From Guptibacillus hwajinpoensis (lineage in GTDB: Bacteria; Bacillota; Bacilli; Bacillales; Guptibacillaceae), in contig NZ_JAIVKU010000005.1 of the NCBI RefSeq assembly GCF_020524165.1, positions 744,001 to 808,000 of the forward strand: a DNA stretch of 64,000 nt, written 5' to 3'. The position numbers were made by a program, and so were the translations under genes. The notes under the pieces are model-generated. The model saw only the letters and a program-made list of their open reading frames with translations. It was not told the DNA's origin and did not search any database. Every line of letters starts with the position of its first letter. The first letter of the stretch is position 1. Shown here piece by piece: positions 1 through 7,419 of the stretch.

Positions 1-31
1 CCAGAATTGGCCATACATCAACTTTTCTAAC

Positions 32-85
32 CATAACATAACAAAGTCGCTCCTCTTAATCAGGAAGCGACTTTGTTATGTTATG
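32..85. terminator. Long inverted repeat at the left edge
   Basis: A perfect 20-bp stem (32-51 with 66-85) encloses a 14-nt loop. The GC-rich core is AAAGTCGCT/AGCGACTTT and the outer part is AT-rich. It probably ends a gene to the left of the window, but there is no clean uninterrupted T-run on either strand. Confidence 0.5.
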
Positions 86-201
86 CCCAAATGTTGAACT
101 ATAAAGATCTACAATGTTCCACAGTTATCTTATCCTCTTCTAAAAAGGTATTATTCATTGAATGTAGAAGTAGTTAGGTATGATCAATTGGAGGTTTTCA
201 C

Positions 202-519
202 ATGAAGCAATTTCTATACAAGCTAACATTAATCCCTGAACTACTCGAAGAAAGCAACTGGACGGAAAAGGAAAACCATATCGTTTCCGAGCACTTCCAC
301 GCTCTCCAACAGCTCCTGAAAAATGATACGCTTATCATGGCAGGACGCACCCTAAACAATGACCCTTCTGCTTTCGGAATTGTTGTGATTCAAGTCCCAT
401 CAGAAGATGATGCTGAAGCACTAATGAACAGTGATCCTGCCGTACGAGAAGGGATCATGACAGCAGAACTTTATCCTTATAGCGTTGCCCTTTATAACGA
501 TACTTTCTCACCACGTTAG
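202..519 (+). CDS. YciI-like domain protein
   Basis: A 105-residue protein with the compact alpha-beta layout of the YciI/dimeric alpha-beta barrel superfamily. It has a conserved central stretch MAGRTLNNDPSAFGIVV (about residues 47-63) followed by an acidic segment resembling the DPAV-type motif of the family (SDPAVREGIM). The ATG follows GGAGG with normal spacing. YciI-like proteins are small and mostly of unknown function; some relatives have hydrolase or dehalogenase-like activity, so no reaction can be assigned. It is monocistronic and ends at a strong shared terminator. The family call rests on fold-like motifs and length only. Confidence 0.7.
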   Translation: MKQFLYKLTLIPELLEESNWTEKENHIVSEHFHALQQLLKNDTLIMAGRTLNNDPSAFGIVVIQVPSEDDAEALMNSDPAVREGIMTAELYPYSVALYNDTFSPR

Positions 520-533
520 CTTCAGGGGTGCTC

Positions 534-572
534 AATCAAAAGCAGACGCCTCGTAGACGTCTGCTTTTGATT
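534..572. terminator. Bidirectional terminator
   Basis: A perfect 15-bp stem (534-548 with 558-572) has a 9-nt loop and A- and T-rich flanks. It lies between the convergent YciI-like and GNAT genes and can serve both. Confidence 0.9.
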
Positions 573-1068
573 AAAAATATTGAACCATATGCTCTTCGTT
601 CAGAAACTGCCCCTGCACATAGAGAGCTTTCTCTTCAATATAAACCGTTTTAAAACCGAAGCTCTTGTACAGGTGCTTTGCTCGTTCATTCGTTGATACG
701 ACAGATACACTTAATTTAATAAGCGCATCCTGGTTCTTTGCATAATCAATGACGCGAGAGAGAAGCGCTCTGCCTGTCCCTTTGCCACGATATTCCGGTG
801 TTACGTAGACAGCAAATAAATCCGCTTTGTGCCGAACCTTAATCCCAGACCCTCTGACAAATGTAATCACACCAATTAACATTTCGTTATCAAAAGCGCC
901 AAAAGTAGCGCCAGATTCCATGTTTCTCGCTGTGCTTTGAATCGGGTCATCCTTTAGAATCGCTTCTTCGTAACTTGACGCGAACGCTTCAGGATTTTTC
1001 TTTAATGCTTCTAACCGAAGCGCCCAGTAAGCTTCAGCATCATTTGCTGTTAGCTGTCTTACTTCCAT
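571..1068 (-). CDS. GNAT family N-acetyltransferase
   Basis: A 165-residue single-domain GNAT protein. Motif A, the acetyl-CoA pyrophosphate-binding loop, is seen as YVTPEYRGKGTGRALLSRV (about residues 88-106; Q/RxxGxG/A = RGKGTG). A downstream VSTNERAKHLYKSFGFK segment is typical of motif B. It transfers acetyl from acetyl-CoA to an unknown amine. AGGAGG lies 8 nt before the ATG. It sits 17 bp behind the esterase gene on the same strand and is probably cotranscribed with it. The substrate cannot be predicted. Confidence 0.88.
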   Translation of the reverse strand: MEVRQLTANDAEAYWALRLEALKKNPEAFASSYEEAILKDDPIQSTARNMESGATFGAFDNEMLIGVITFVRGSGIKVRHKADLFAVYVTPEYRGKGTGRALLSRVIDYAKNQDALIKLSVSVVSTNERAKHLYKSFGFKTVYIEEKALYVQGQFLNEEHMVQYF

Positions 1069-1085
1069 GTCAAAACCTCCTAAAC

Positions 1086-1826
1086 TTACAAGAGTCCTTT
1101 TATAAATGCTTTACACTTTTCTGCAATTAATTCTTTATCATGATCGAGTGTAGCCACATGATAGCTGTCATTCAATTCAATCACTTCTTTATTCGTTGAA
1201 GCAATATCTTTATAGATGAGCGTCGAATTTTCTGGCGGCACGACGTGATCCTCAATTGATTTAAAAATCAACGCGGGCATTTTAATAGAAGAAAGATCAC
1301 CTCGTGTAAGCTCAGTTAGCTTTAGAATCTCCTGGATTGACTTTGTCGGGGTTTTCTCATAAGCCAGTTCGTCAACGCCTTCTGCTTTAATATCTGAACC
1401 AATCGCATCAAGGAAGCGCGGCTCTGTTTTCCCCCTCATTTGTTCTAGACCAGGCAAGTCAATTGCGGCATTAATCGGCATAATGCCTTTTACTTCAGGG
1501 TGTTTTTCAGCTAAATAAAGCGTTAGTGTTCCGCCCATCGATAGCCCCGTGATGAAAAAGGTATCACAACGTTCGTTCAACCATTGGTAGCCTTCTTCAA
1601 CAGACTGGATCCACTCTTCATATGTACTCTGCTCCATGTCTTCGTAGTGGGTACCGTGACCTTTCAACCTTGGACCGCAAACAGTATATCCTTCCGAAGC
1701 CAGCTGCTCGCCAAGATAACGCATGCTTTGCGTCGAACCTGTAAAACCGTGGATAACCAGCACGCCAATGTGATTTCCTTCAAAATAAAACGGCTCTGCC
1801 TCTTGTAATACGTCATATTTCGCCAT
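1086..1826 (-). CDS. Carboxylesterase / monoacylglycerol lipase-like hydrolase
   Basis: A 246-residue cytoplasmic alpha/beta hydrolase of the Est30/H257 monoacylglycerol lipase type, which is usually about 248 residues. The oxyanion-hole motif is HGFTGS (26-31). The nucleophile elbow is GLSMGG with Ser96. An Asp near 193 (SIEDHVVP) and a His near 223 (DSYHVATLD) complete the triad. It hydrolyses short- to medium-chain esters or monoacylglycerols. There is no signal peptide. AGGAGGG precedes the ATG, and it is first in a two-gene unit with the GNAT gene. Confidence 0.88.
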   Translation of the reverse strand: MAKYDVLQEAEPFYFEGNHIGVLVIHGFTGSTQSMRYLGEQLASEGYTVCGPRLKGHGTHYEDMEQSTYEEWIQSVEEGYQWLNERCDTFFITGLSMGGTLTLYLAEKHPEVKGIMPINAAIDLPGLEQMRGKTEPRFLDAIGSDIKAEGVDELAYEKTPTKSIQEILKLTELTRGDLSSIKMPALIFKSIEDHVVPPENSTLIYKDIASTNKEVIELNDSYHVATLDHDKELIAEKCKAFIKGLL

Positions 1827-1907
1827 ATCGTATCCCTCCTAATCGTTATCATGTAGCATTCGTCACGAAAGCGCTTTATCCCTTTTTGAAAATGTGCAAA
1901 ATAAGGT

Positions 1908-1936
1908 TTGATTCCGTTATCTAAGTGGAACATATT
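1908..1936 (+). promoter_or_regulatory. Putative promoter of the FbpA-like gene
   Basis: TTGATT and CATATT are separated by 17 nt, starting 60 bp upstream of the small ORF at 1968. The match is moderate (4/6 in the -10). Confidence 0.45.
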
Positions 1937-1967
1937 ACCTGGATATACTTAACTGGAGGAATGTAAC

Positions 1968-2126
1968 ATGTCACATCTCATCACATCCGAGCAAGATCCC
2001 ATACAAAAACAATCATTCATTCAACGTCTATTAGACAGTGGAATTTATAAATTAAAAGATAAGCAGCTCTATGAATGCACAATCGAAGAACTAGAGTATT
2101 TAATGAGAAAAGTAGATCTACCCTAA
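1968..2126 (+). CDS. fbpA: FbpA-like small protein (Fur-regulated basic protein family)
   Basis: A 52-codon ORF. The ATG follows GGAGGA at a spacing of 7 nt. The residues from 14 on (QSFIQRLLDSGIYKLKDKQL, then YECTIEELEYLMRKV) match the pattern of the FbpA family: a helix, a G-[IV]-Y-K-x-x-D-x-Q-L-[YF]-E turn and a T-[LI]-E-E-L-E helix. In B. subtilis these peptides belong to the iron-sparing response and are thought to act with the FsrA small RNA. No convincing Fur box lies directly at the promoter. A degenerate sequence around 1839-1853 matches 11 of 14 positions of the 15-bp Fur box. The protein is short, so the call rests on this motif. Confidence 0.7.
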   Translation: MSHLITSEQDPIQKQSFIQRLLDSGIYKLKDKQLYECTIEELEYLMRKVDLP

Positions 2127-2129
2127 TAC

Positions 2130-2154
2130 CTCCAGAGGATTTCATCCCCTGGAG
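2130..2154. terminator. Short hairpin between convergent genes
   Basis: CTCCAG pairs with CTGGAG through a partly paired middle, followed by TTTATTT. It lies just after the FbpA-like ORF and just before the end of the RimL-type gene. Confidence 0.55.
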
Positions 2155-2159
2155 TTTAT

Positions 2160-2723
2160 TTATGCCTCTTTTTCTTTTGTTAACCACTCTCTCGCTAGCA
2201 TACTGTACACAATGTGATCATAAAATTGTCCGTTAACGAGCTCCGCCTCCCGAAGCACCGCTTCTTTCGTAAACCCTAGACGTTCCGGGATGGCCTGGCT
2301 TTTCTTATTTCCTGAGGCTGCCCGAATTTCAATCCGGTTGAGTCCAATATCGTTAAATCCTAGATTCATAATCCCACGACACGCCTCCGTTACGATCCCT
2401 TTCTTTTGATGCTTTTCGCTCAGCCAGTATCCGATTGTCGCGTACCGGTGTGTTCGATTCACTTCATTAAATCCAATCGTACCAGTAAGTTCGCCTTTAT
2501 AAAACATACCAAGCGTTTTCGGATAGCCCCCTGTTTCACTAACCCCTTGTAACGTCCGTTGGATAAAATCGCGAGAAGACTCAATATCCGTATTGTAGTC
2601 CACCCACGCTAACCATTCTTTCAAGTAATCTCTTGATTCATCGATTAAATGATAAAGCGCTTCTGCATCGTCTATCGTATACATTCTTAGGTATAGATCC
2701 TCATTAATTTGATATGTAAACAT
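2160..2723 (-). CDS. RimL/YdaF-type ribosomal-protein-like N-acetyltransferase
   Basis: A 187-residue GNAT protein of the RimJ/RimL subgroup, the same size as B. subtilis YdaF. The beginning LYLRMYTIDDAEALYHLID is the usual N-terminal strand and helix. ATIGYWLSEKHQKKGIVTEA (about 96-115) is motif A with QKKGIVT. RIEIRAASGNKKSQAIPERLGF (about 130-151) is the family's C-terminal signature. It probably acetylates an N-terminal or side-chain amine of a protein or small molecule. It is last in a three-gene minus-strand unit, with only 4 bp to the preceding hydrolase gene. Confidence 0.87.
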   Translation of the reverse strand: MFTYQINEDLYLRMYTIDDAEALYHLIDESRDYLKEWLAWVDYNTDIESSRDFIQRTLQGVSETGGYPKTLGMFYKGELTGTIGFNEVNRTHRYATIGYWLSEKHQKKGIVTEACRGIMNLGFNDIGLNRIEIRAASGNKKSQAIPERLGFTKEAVLREAELVNGQFYDHIVYSMLAREWLTKEKEA

Positions 2724-2727
2724 GTGT

Positions 2728-3642
2728 CTATTCTCCTCTTTTATTACCTATGTATTGGGTTATAACTTGAGCAAAGTGAGCGGCTTCCTCGTCATGGGGT
2801 GTATGGCCACTGTTTGCAAAATGATAGATTGCCCCATTTTCGACGTACTTTTTGAAAGCGTCGATCTGTTCTAATGATGTCACAGGATCATGCTCGCCTG
2901 TTAATAAGAGAGTTGGCATCGTAAGCTTTGATAGTTGTGGAATGAGCGAATGAAAGATTTCCCCTTCTTCTCTTAACAAGTTGTAGTGAACTTCTGATTT
3001 ATCATAAAGCTCATCCCATTTCGCCTCACTATAATAACGATAATCTGTGGGATCGTTCGTATTGTGAATGTAAATTTCCATTCGGTTCTCTTCAAGGTAA
3101 TCACTGTATTGTCCATAAAGTTCGGCTAGCTCACGATCTTTAATAGTAGGATCCTGGGCGATTTCTAAGCTCTCTTCTGCTTTCTGATGCTTCTCATATT
3201 TCTCTAAAAGCGAACTCGTTTTTTTCAATAAGCTTCTCGACGTTAACGTAAAATCAAACGTCGGACATTCAAGCAGTAAGTGATCAATTGATGCAGGATA
3301 GAGACTGGCATAAAGCACACCAAGATATCCCCCAAACGAGTGACCAAGCACAGACCAAGATGTTAATTCAAAATGCTTCCGAATAGCTTCACAATCTTCT
3401 ACCAAATCCAACAAACCAAATTCTTCTTCCTCATTCACCGCTTCAGATCGACAAACGCCACGCTGATCAATCGCAATGATACTAAAATGCTCTTTTAGTC
3501 GATCGGTTTGATGGTAAGAGAAATCAAAACAGCTTTCACCCGGTCCTCCATGTAAATAAAGGAGAGGCGGGTTATTCATTGACCCGTGAACTTCAATATA
3601 TAACGCTTTGTCTCGTATGGTTATCAGTTTTCCATTGTGCAC
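2728..3642 (-). CDS. Alpha/beta hydrolase of the proline iminopeptidase family
   Basis: A 304-residue alpha/beta hydrolase. HGGPGESC (about 31-38) is the HGGPG oxyanion motif of S33 peptidases and GHSFGGYLG (about 100-108) is the nucleophile elbow. LLLTGEHDPVTS carries the acid and ANSGHTPHDE the His. DQRGVCRSE is the DQRGxGxS motif with Cys in place of the usual Gly. Members cleave N-terminal residues from small peptides or act as esterases. It lies between the DinB-like and RimL-type genes with gaps of 12 and 4 bp, so the three are probably one operon. Confidence 0.85.
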   Translation of the reverse strand: MHNGKLITIRDKALYIEVHGSMNNPPLLYLHGGPGESCFDFSYHQTDRLKEHFSIIAIDQRGVCRSEAVNEEEEFGLLDLVEDCEAIRKHFELTSWSVLGHSFGGYLGVLYASLYPASIDHLLLECPTFDFTLTSRSLLKKTSSLLEKYEKHQKAEESLEIAQDPTIKDRELAELYGQYSDYLEENRMEIYIHNTNDPTDYRYYSEAKWDELYDKSEVHYNLLREEGEIFHSLIPQLSKLTMPTLLLTGEHDPVTSLEQIDAFKKYVENGAIYHFANSGHTPHDEEAAHFAQVITQYIGNKRGE

Positions 3643-3654
3643 TTTCTTTCACCT

Positions 3655-4179
3655 CTAAGTCGTCAATCTTCTTTTGATCATTCGGATTTGTCCTCGATGA
3701 CTAATTTCATCTTCCATCACATGGAACCATTTAAAATAATGATTCGCCTTTTCATCCCAGCCGTAAGGCGTCACTTTTTCAAGCCATGCGTCGTCTTTTT
3801 CTCTTAAAGCATCAAGCGTTTTGGCACGAACAAGACTAAGCTCACTCCAATAGTAATCAAGATCACGCCCCTGAATGACCGCTTTCGCTTTTTCCCCAAG
3901 CTCAATGCCTGTTTCAAGTTCCTCCCACTCCGCGTCATGTAATTCCCGCTCTTGAAACGTCATGATTTGAAATGCTCTTTCTATTGAAGACATATGATGA
4001 AGGAGCATCCCAATTGAATTGCTCTGTTCGTCTAATTGGAAATCCAGCTGTTCGATTGTTAAACCTCTAATTGCCTCTTCGGTTGTAGACCGGGCATAAT
4101 CCATCATTGAAACGAGTCGCCCTATCTCTGGCGTGAAGCCTTCTTTTCGGTCAATCATGCAGAGTTCATTTTGTAACAT
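3655..4179 (-). CDS. DinB-like / DUF664 family protein
   Basis: A 174-residue four-helix-bundle protein of the DinB_2/DUF664 type. The likely metal-binding histidines are in LLHHMSSIERAF (about 55-66), WFHVMEDEISHRGQIRMI (about 150-167). This spacing is typical of the family, in which three His bind a divalent metal. Relatives include thiol-dependent transferases, but most have no known substrate. AGGAGG lies 9 nt before the ATG, and the gene heads the operon with the iminopeptidase-like and RimL-type genes. The molecular role is unknown. Confidence 0.82.
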   Translation of the reverse strand: MLQNELCMIDRKEGFTPEIGRLVSMMDYARSTTEEAIRGLTIEQLDFQLDEQSNSIGMLLHHMSSIERAFQIMTFQERELHDAEWEELETGIELGEKAKAVIQGRDLDYYWSELSLVRAKTLDALREKDDAWLEKVTPYGWDEKANHYFKWFHVMEDEISHRGQIRMIKRRLTT

Positions 4180-4267
4180 CGTTCGACATCCTCCTTTCAG
4201 TTAGCTCATTCTTACTACTTTCCATAGGAGTGATGAAAAGTCCTCTTAAGTTCCTTCCTTTTCCAGA

Positions 4268-4304
4268 AAAAGCCCTCGATTCTATGCTAGAATCGAGGGC
4301 TTTT
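4268..4304 (-). terminator. Terminator of the PBP gene
   Basis: A perfect 17-bp stem (4268-4284 with 4288-4304) has a 3-nt loop. Read on the minus strand it ends in five T residues, about 70 bp past the PBP stop codon. Confidence 0.9.
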
Positions 4305-4373
4305 GTATATTTGGCCAATAAAATCGGGGGGTGGCCTATAAACGGCTATCCGCCGCCTCACCCTTTAAAGCAA

Positions 4374-6371
4374 TCACTGCATCTCTGCGAAAACGTCCTT
4401 CACTTTGCCTGTAATATCATGACTTGAGGCACCTTCAACCATCATGGCGACGAGTAAGTCTTTCTTATCCGTATTATACGCGACAAACAGTCCATTTTCT
4501 GGACCTTCCTCTTCACCTGCCGCCTTTAACTCGGCCGTTCCCGTCTTACCAGCGAGCGAAATGCCTTTTACCACAGGATCATAAGCTGTTCCCTCAGGAT
4601 CCGAAACCACCTTCGCAAGATCATCGCTCACAATCGAGGCAATTTCAGATGAGATCACTTCATACTCTTCAGCAGACTCTTTGCCCACTCGAAGCGTTGG
4701 TTTCAGCATCACGCCGTCGTTTGCGAACGTCGTATACGTCATGGCAAGCTGATAAGGGGAAATTTGTAATTCGCCCTGTCCGTATCCAGAATCAGCTAAA
4801 AGAATGTCATTTTCACCGAGCCCACCGTTCGAGATCGATGAGTTTTCAGTTGGAAAAGGAAACGCGACTTCCTGACCAATTTGAAACGATTCCAAACCTT
4901 TCTGGAACTTTTCAGCGCCAAGATCAAGCGCTTTTCGTGCAAAATAAATATTATCTGAATGCATGAGTGCTTCTTCAAGTGTGACTTCTGGATCTGCCGG
5001 CTTTACCCGCGTCACTTTATATCCGCCCCAACTTGAATCAGCCCCCCACTTCAAACCATCAATTTTCTCAACTGCATTGGGGTCTAAGTCACCATCCCGA
5101 AGTGCGATTGAAGCAGTAAGTGGTTTAATCGTTGAGCCAGGCGAATACGTTTTATTAAACTTTGCTGAAAATGGACGATTTTCATTATCAGCTAACTTGG
5201 CATACTCACCTTCGTCAAAACCAAGTGTAAAATCATTTGGGTTATAAGAAGGGGAGCTTGTTAACGCGAGCGTTTCACCCGTTGTCGGATGAAGGGCCAC
5301 CGCTGTACCAGGATCTTTCCCTAGCTCTTCAAACAACTTCTTTTGAATAGAGGCATCGATCGTGACTTGAATGTTTTCGCCGTCGACCTTATCCTTCCTA
5401 GCAATCACCTTCTCAGGATCGGCTCCCTTTACTTCAATCGACCACCCTGTTACACCATGAAGCTCATCTTCATATACTTGCTCAAGACCAGCTTTTCCAA
5501 TGCTCTCATAGCTGGAATAGCCTTTTCCTGCATACGTCTCTAGATCTTCTTTCTGCATTTGGCGAATATAACCCGTTAAATGAGCAGCACTCTCACCAAA
5601 AGGATAGATTCTTTCAGTCGTATCATTAATCTGCACACCCGTGATTTCTTGAGCATCAGCAATCAACTCTTCCTCTGATTCCATTACGCTTTTTAACGGA
5701 ACGAACTGGGTGGGATCAGACTGCACCCACCCCTGATTAAGCTCTTTCTCAATATCCTCTACGCTCATTTTTAAAACGTCACTAAGCTCATTCACAATTT
5801 TATCTTGATCGGATTCAATCGCTTGCGGCACAATTCCAATTTGTTTTACCGTCCCATTGACGGCTAAATCTTCCCCATTCCGATCGGTAATTTCTCCACG
5901 CATCGGAACGGCTGAACGGATTGCCACCTCATCGCCTTCTTCTAATTCTTTAAAAATAAACGAGGGGTCCCAGTTTACGCTGTAAGAATCAGCATCTTCT
6001 CCTTCGGTTAAGATAAGGGTTGCTTTGTTATCAAACGCAACTTCCCCTGCTAGTGTCTGCATCGACACTGAAAAAGGAAACGTCACTTCTCCATTATCAT
6101 TTGGCTCTGGCTCTTCTTCAGGTTTCTTAAAAGTAACGTTTAAATCCTCAACTTCCACATCTCCATAGATGGACTTATACCGCTCGACGAATTGCTCTTT
6201 CGAAATCGATTTTTGTGTTGCTGGAGATAATTGCTCATACATGCTACTAAACTCTTGTTTGTTCCAGTCTTTCACGTATGTATCGAATGCATCCACGGCC
6301 GATGGCTGATCCGAACAGCCTGCAAGAAGCAGCAAAAAGAGCCCCACTGCCATGATTGATTTTAGTTTCAC
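4374..6371 (-). CDS. pbpC: Penicillin-binding transpeptidase, PBP3/PbpC (MecA-like) type, lipoprotein
   Basis: A 665-residue class B PBP, nearly the length of B. subtilis PbpC (668). It has a lipoprotein signal (LFLLLLAGCSD, Cys19), a MecA_N/NTF2-like domain (about 25-140), a dimerisation domain (about 150-320) and a transpeptidase domain (about 340-660). The active-site motifs are complete: STIK (Ser413), SDN (472-474) and KTGT (609-612). It cross-links peptidoglycan on the outer face of the membrane; members of this branch often have low beta-lactam affinity. The gene is monocistronic with its own terminator. Confidence 0.92.
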   Translation of the reverse strand: MKLKSIMAVGLFLLLLAGCSDQPSAVDAFDTYVKDWNKQEFSSMYEQLSPATQKSISKEQFVERYKSIYGDVEVEDLNVTFKKPEEEPEPNDNGEVTFPFSVSMQTLAGEVAFDNKATLILTEGEDADSYSVNWDPSFIFKELEEGDEVAIRSAVPMRGEITDRNGEDLAVNGTVKQIGIVPQAIESDQDKIVNELSDVLKMSVEDIEKELNQGWVQSDPTQFVPLKSVMESEEELIADAQEITGVQINDTTERIYPFGESAAHLTGYIRQMQKEDLETYAGKGYSSYESIGKAGLEQVYEDELHGVTGWSIEVKGADPEKVIARKDKVDGENIQVTIDASIQKKLFEELGKDPGTAVALHPTTGETLALTSSPSYNPNDFTLGFDEGEYAKLADNENRPFSAKFNKTYSPGSTIKPLTASIALRDGDLDPNAVEKIDGLKWGADSSWGGYKVTRVKPADPEVTLEEALMHSDNIYFARKALDLGAEKFQKGLESFQIGQEVAFPFPTENSSISNGGLGENDILLADSGYGQGELQISPYQLAMTYTTFANDGVMLKPTLRVGKESAEEYEVISSEIASIVSDDLAKVVSDPEGTAYDPVVKGISLAGKTGTAELKAAGEEEGPENGLFVAYNTDKKDLLVAMMVEGASSHDITGKVKDVFAEMQ

Positions 6372-6443
6372 ACTCGGTCCCTCTTTTTCAATTATTTTCC
6401 TACTATTATAAAAGACTTTAAGACAGGAAGGAAGGAAAAAGAA

Positions 6444-7316
6444 TTATCCTTTAAATGCGTAAGTGCGACTTCCTTTCACATTTGTTTTCACCCGAAACAC
6501 GCCACCCGCGTACGGGAACTGCTTGAGTTCTTCTTCACTCGTATTCGTTCTTGCGGTAGTAATATAGAGCTCATTTCGCTCTTTTCCACCGAAAACACAA
6601 GACGTCACATTAACTGCAGGCACGCTCACTTCTTGTAATCTCTCACCAGTATCCGGGTTCCATCTTGTAACCTTTGAGCCACCCCAATGGGCAATCCATA
6701 GATTTCCCTCTTCATCACTCGTCATTCCATCCGGCATCCCCTCTCCATCAGGAATCGTAATCACTTCCACGGGATTGCGTATCTCACCGGTGGAAAAATC
6801 ATAATCATAGCGCACCACTTTTTTCGTTGGCGTATCAATAAAATACATGTATCGCGTATCTGGTGACCAGGCAAGTCCATTGGACGTACTCACATGATCT
6901 ACTTTTTTCGTCACTTCAAGATTTTCATCAAGGCAATAGAGTGCACCTTCGCCTTTTAACCCTTCTAAATGCGTTGTCCCTGCCCAGAATCGTCCCGCAG
7001 GATCGCACTTTCCATCATTAAAGCGATTTTCAGGCAAATGACTTTCAGGATCGGTGATCGGCTCCACATTCTCAGTTGAAAGATTCATAGCGAAAAACCC
7101 ACCAGCCATCGCCATCACAAGACCACCTGATTCACGCGGCGCAATAGTCCCAACCATTTGCTCCTGCTTCATTTCGATATTTCCTGCCGTCATCGGGTTG
7201 TAGGCATGAACCTTCTTCCCTTCGATATCAACCCAATAAAGAAGCTGACTCTGATCATCCCAGCAGGGTCCTTCCCCGAGTATCGCGCGTGCATCAATGA
7301 CTAGTTTTGCTTCCAT
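6444..7316 (-). CDS. SMP-30/gluconolactonase/LRE family protein
   Basis: A 290-residue six-bladed beta-propeller of the SMP-30/regucalcin family. Conserved family motifs are visible: GEGPCWDD with metal-ligand Glu15, NRFNDGKCDPAGRFWAGT (about 97-114), STSNGLAWSPD (about 144-154) and PDGMTSDEEGNLW (about 195-207). Members hydrolyse sugar lactones with a divalent metal. There is no signal peptide, so it is likely cytoplasmic. It is flanked by its own regions and has no pathway neighbours that would reveal the sugar. AGGAGG precedes the ATG. Confidence 0.9.
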   Translation of the reverse strand: MEAKLVIDARAILGEGPCWDDQSQLLYWVDIEGKKVHAYNPMTAGNIEMKQEQMVGTIAPRESGGLVMAMAGGFFAMNLSTENVEPITDPESHLPENRFNDGKCDPAGRFWAGTTHLEGLKGEGALYCLDENLEVTKKVDHVSTSNGLAWSPDTRYMYFIDTPTKKVVRYDYDFSTGEIRNPVEVITIPDGEGMPDGMTSDEEGNLWIAHWGGSKVTRWNPDTGERLQEVSVPAVNVTSCVFGGKERNELYITTARTNTSEEELKQFPYAGGVFRVKTNVKGSRTYAFKG

Positions 7317-7419
7317 AAACTGTACCTCCTGATTAGTGATTCATCTATTCTCTCTACTTTAACGCTTAATAAGAAAAGGGTCCACCTTCTAAAGTATAAG
7401 AAGGGAACCCGTTCATTAT

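Noticed and set aside
1839..1853. Fur box before fbpA
   Set aside because: Only 11 of 14 defined positions match and it is over 110 bp upstream of the gene; not listed as a site.
4424..4966. 180-codon plus-strand ORF opposite the PBP gene
   Set aside because: It is antisense to a clear PBP gene, Arg/Pro/Leu-biased and lacks a ribosome binding site.
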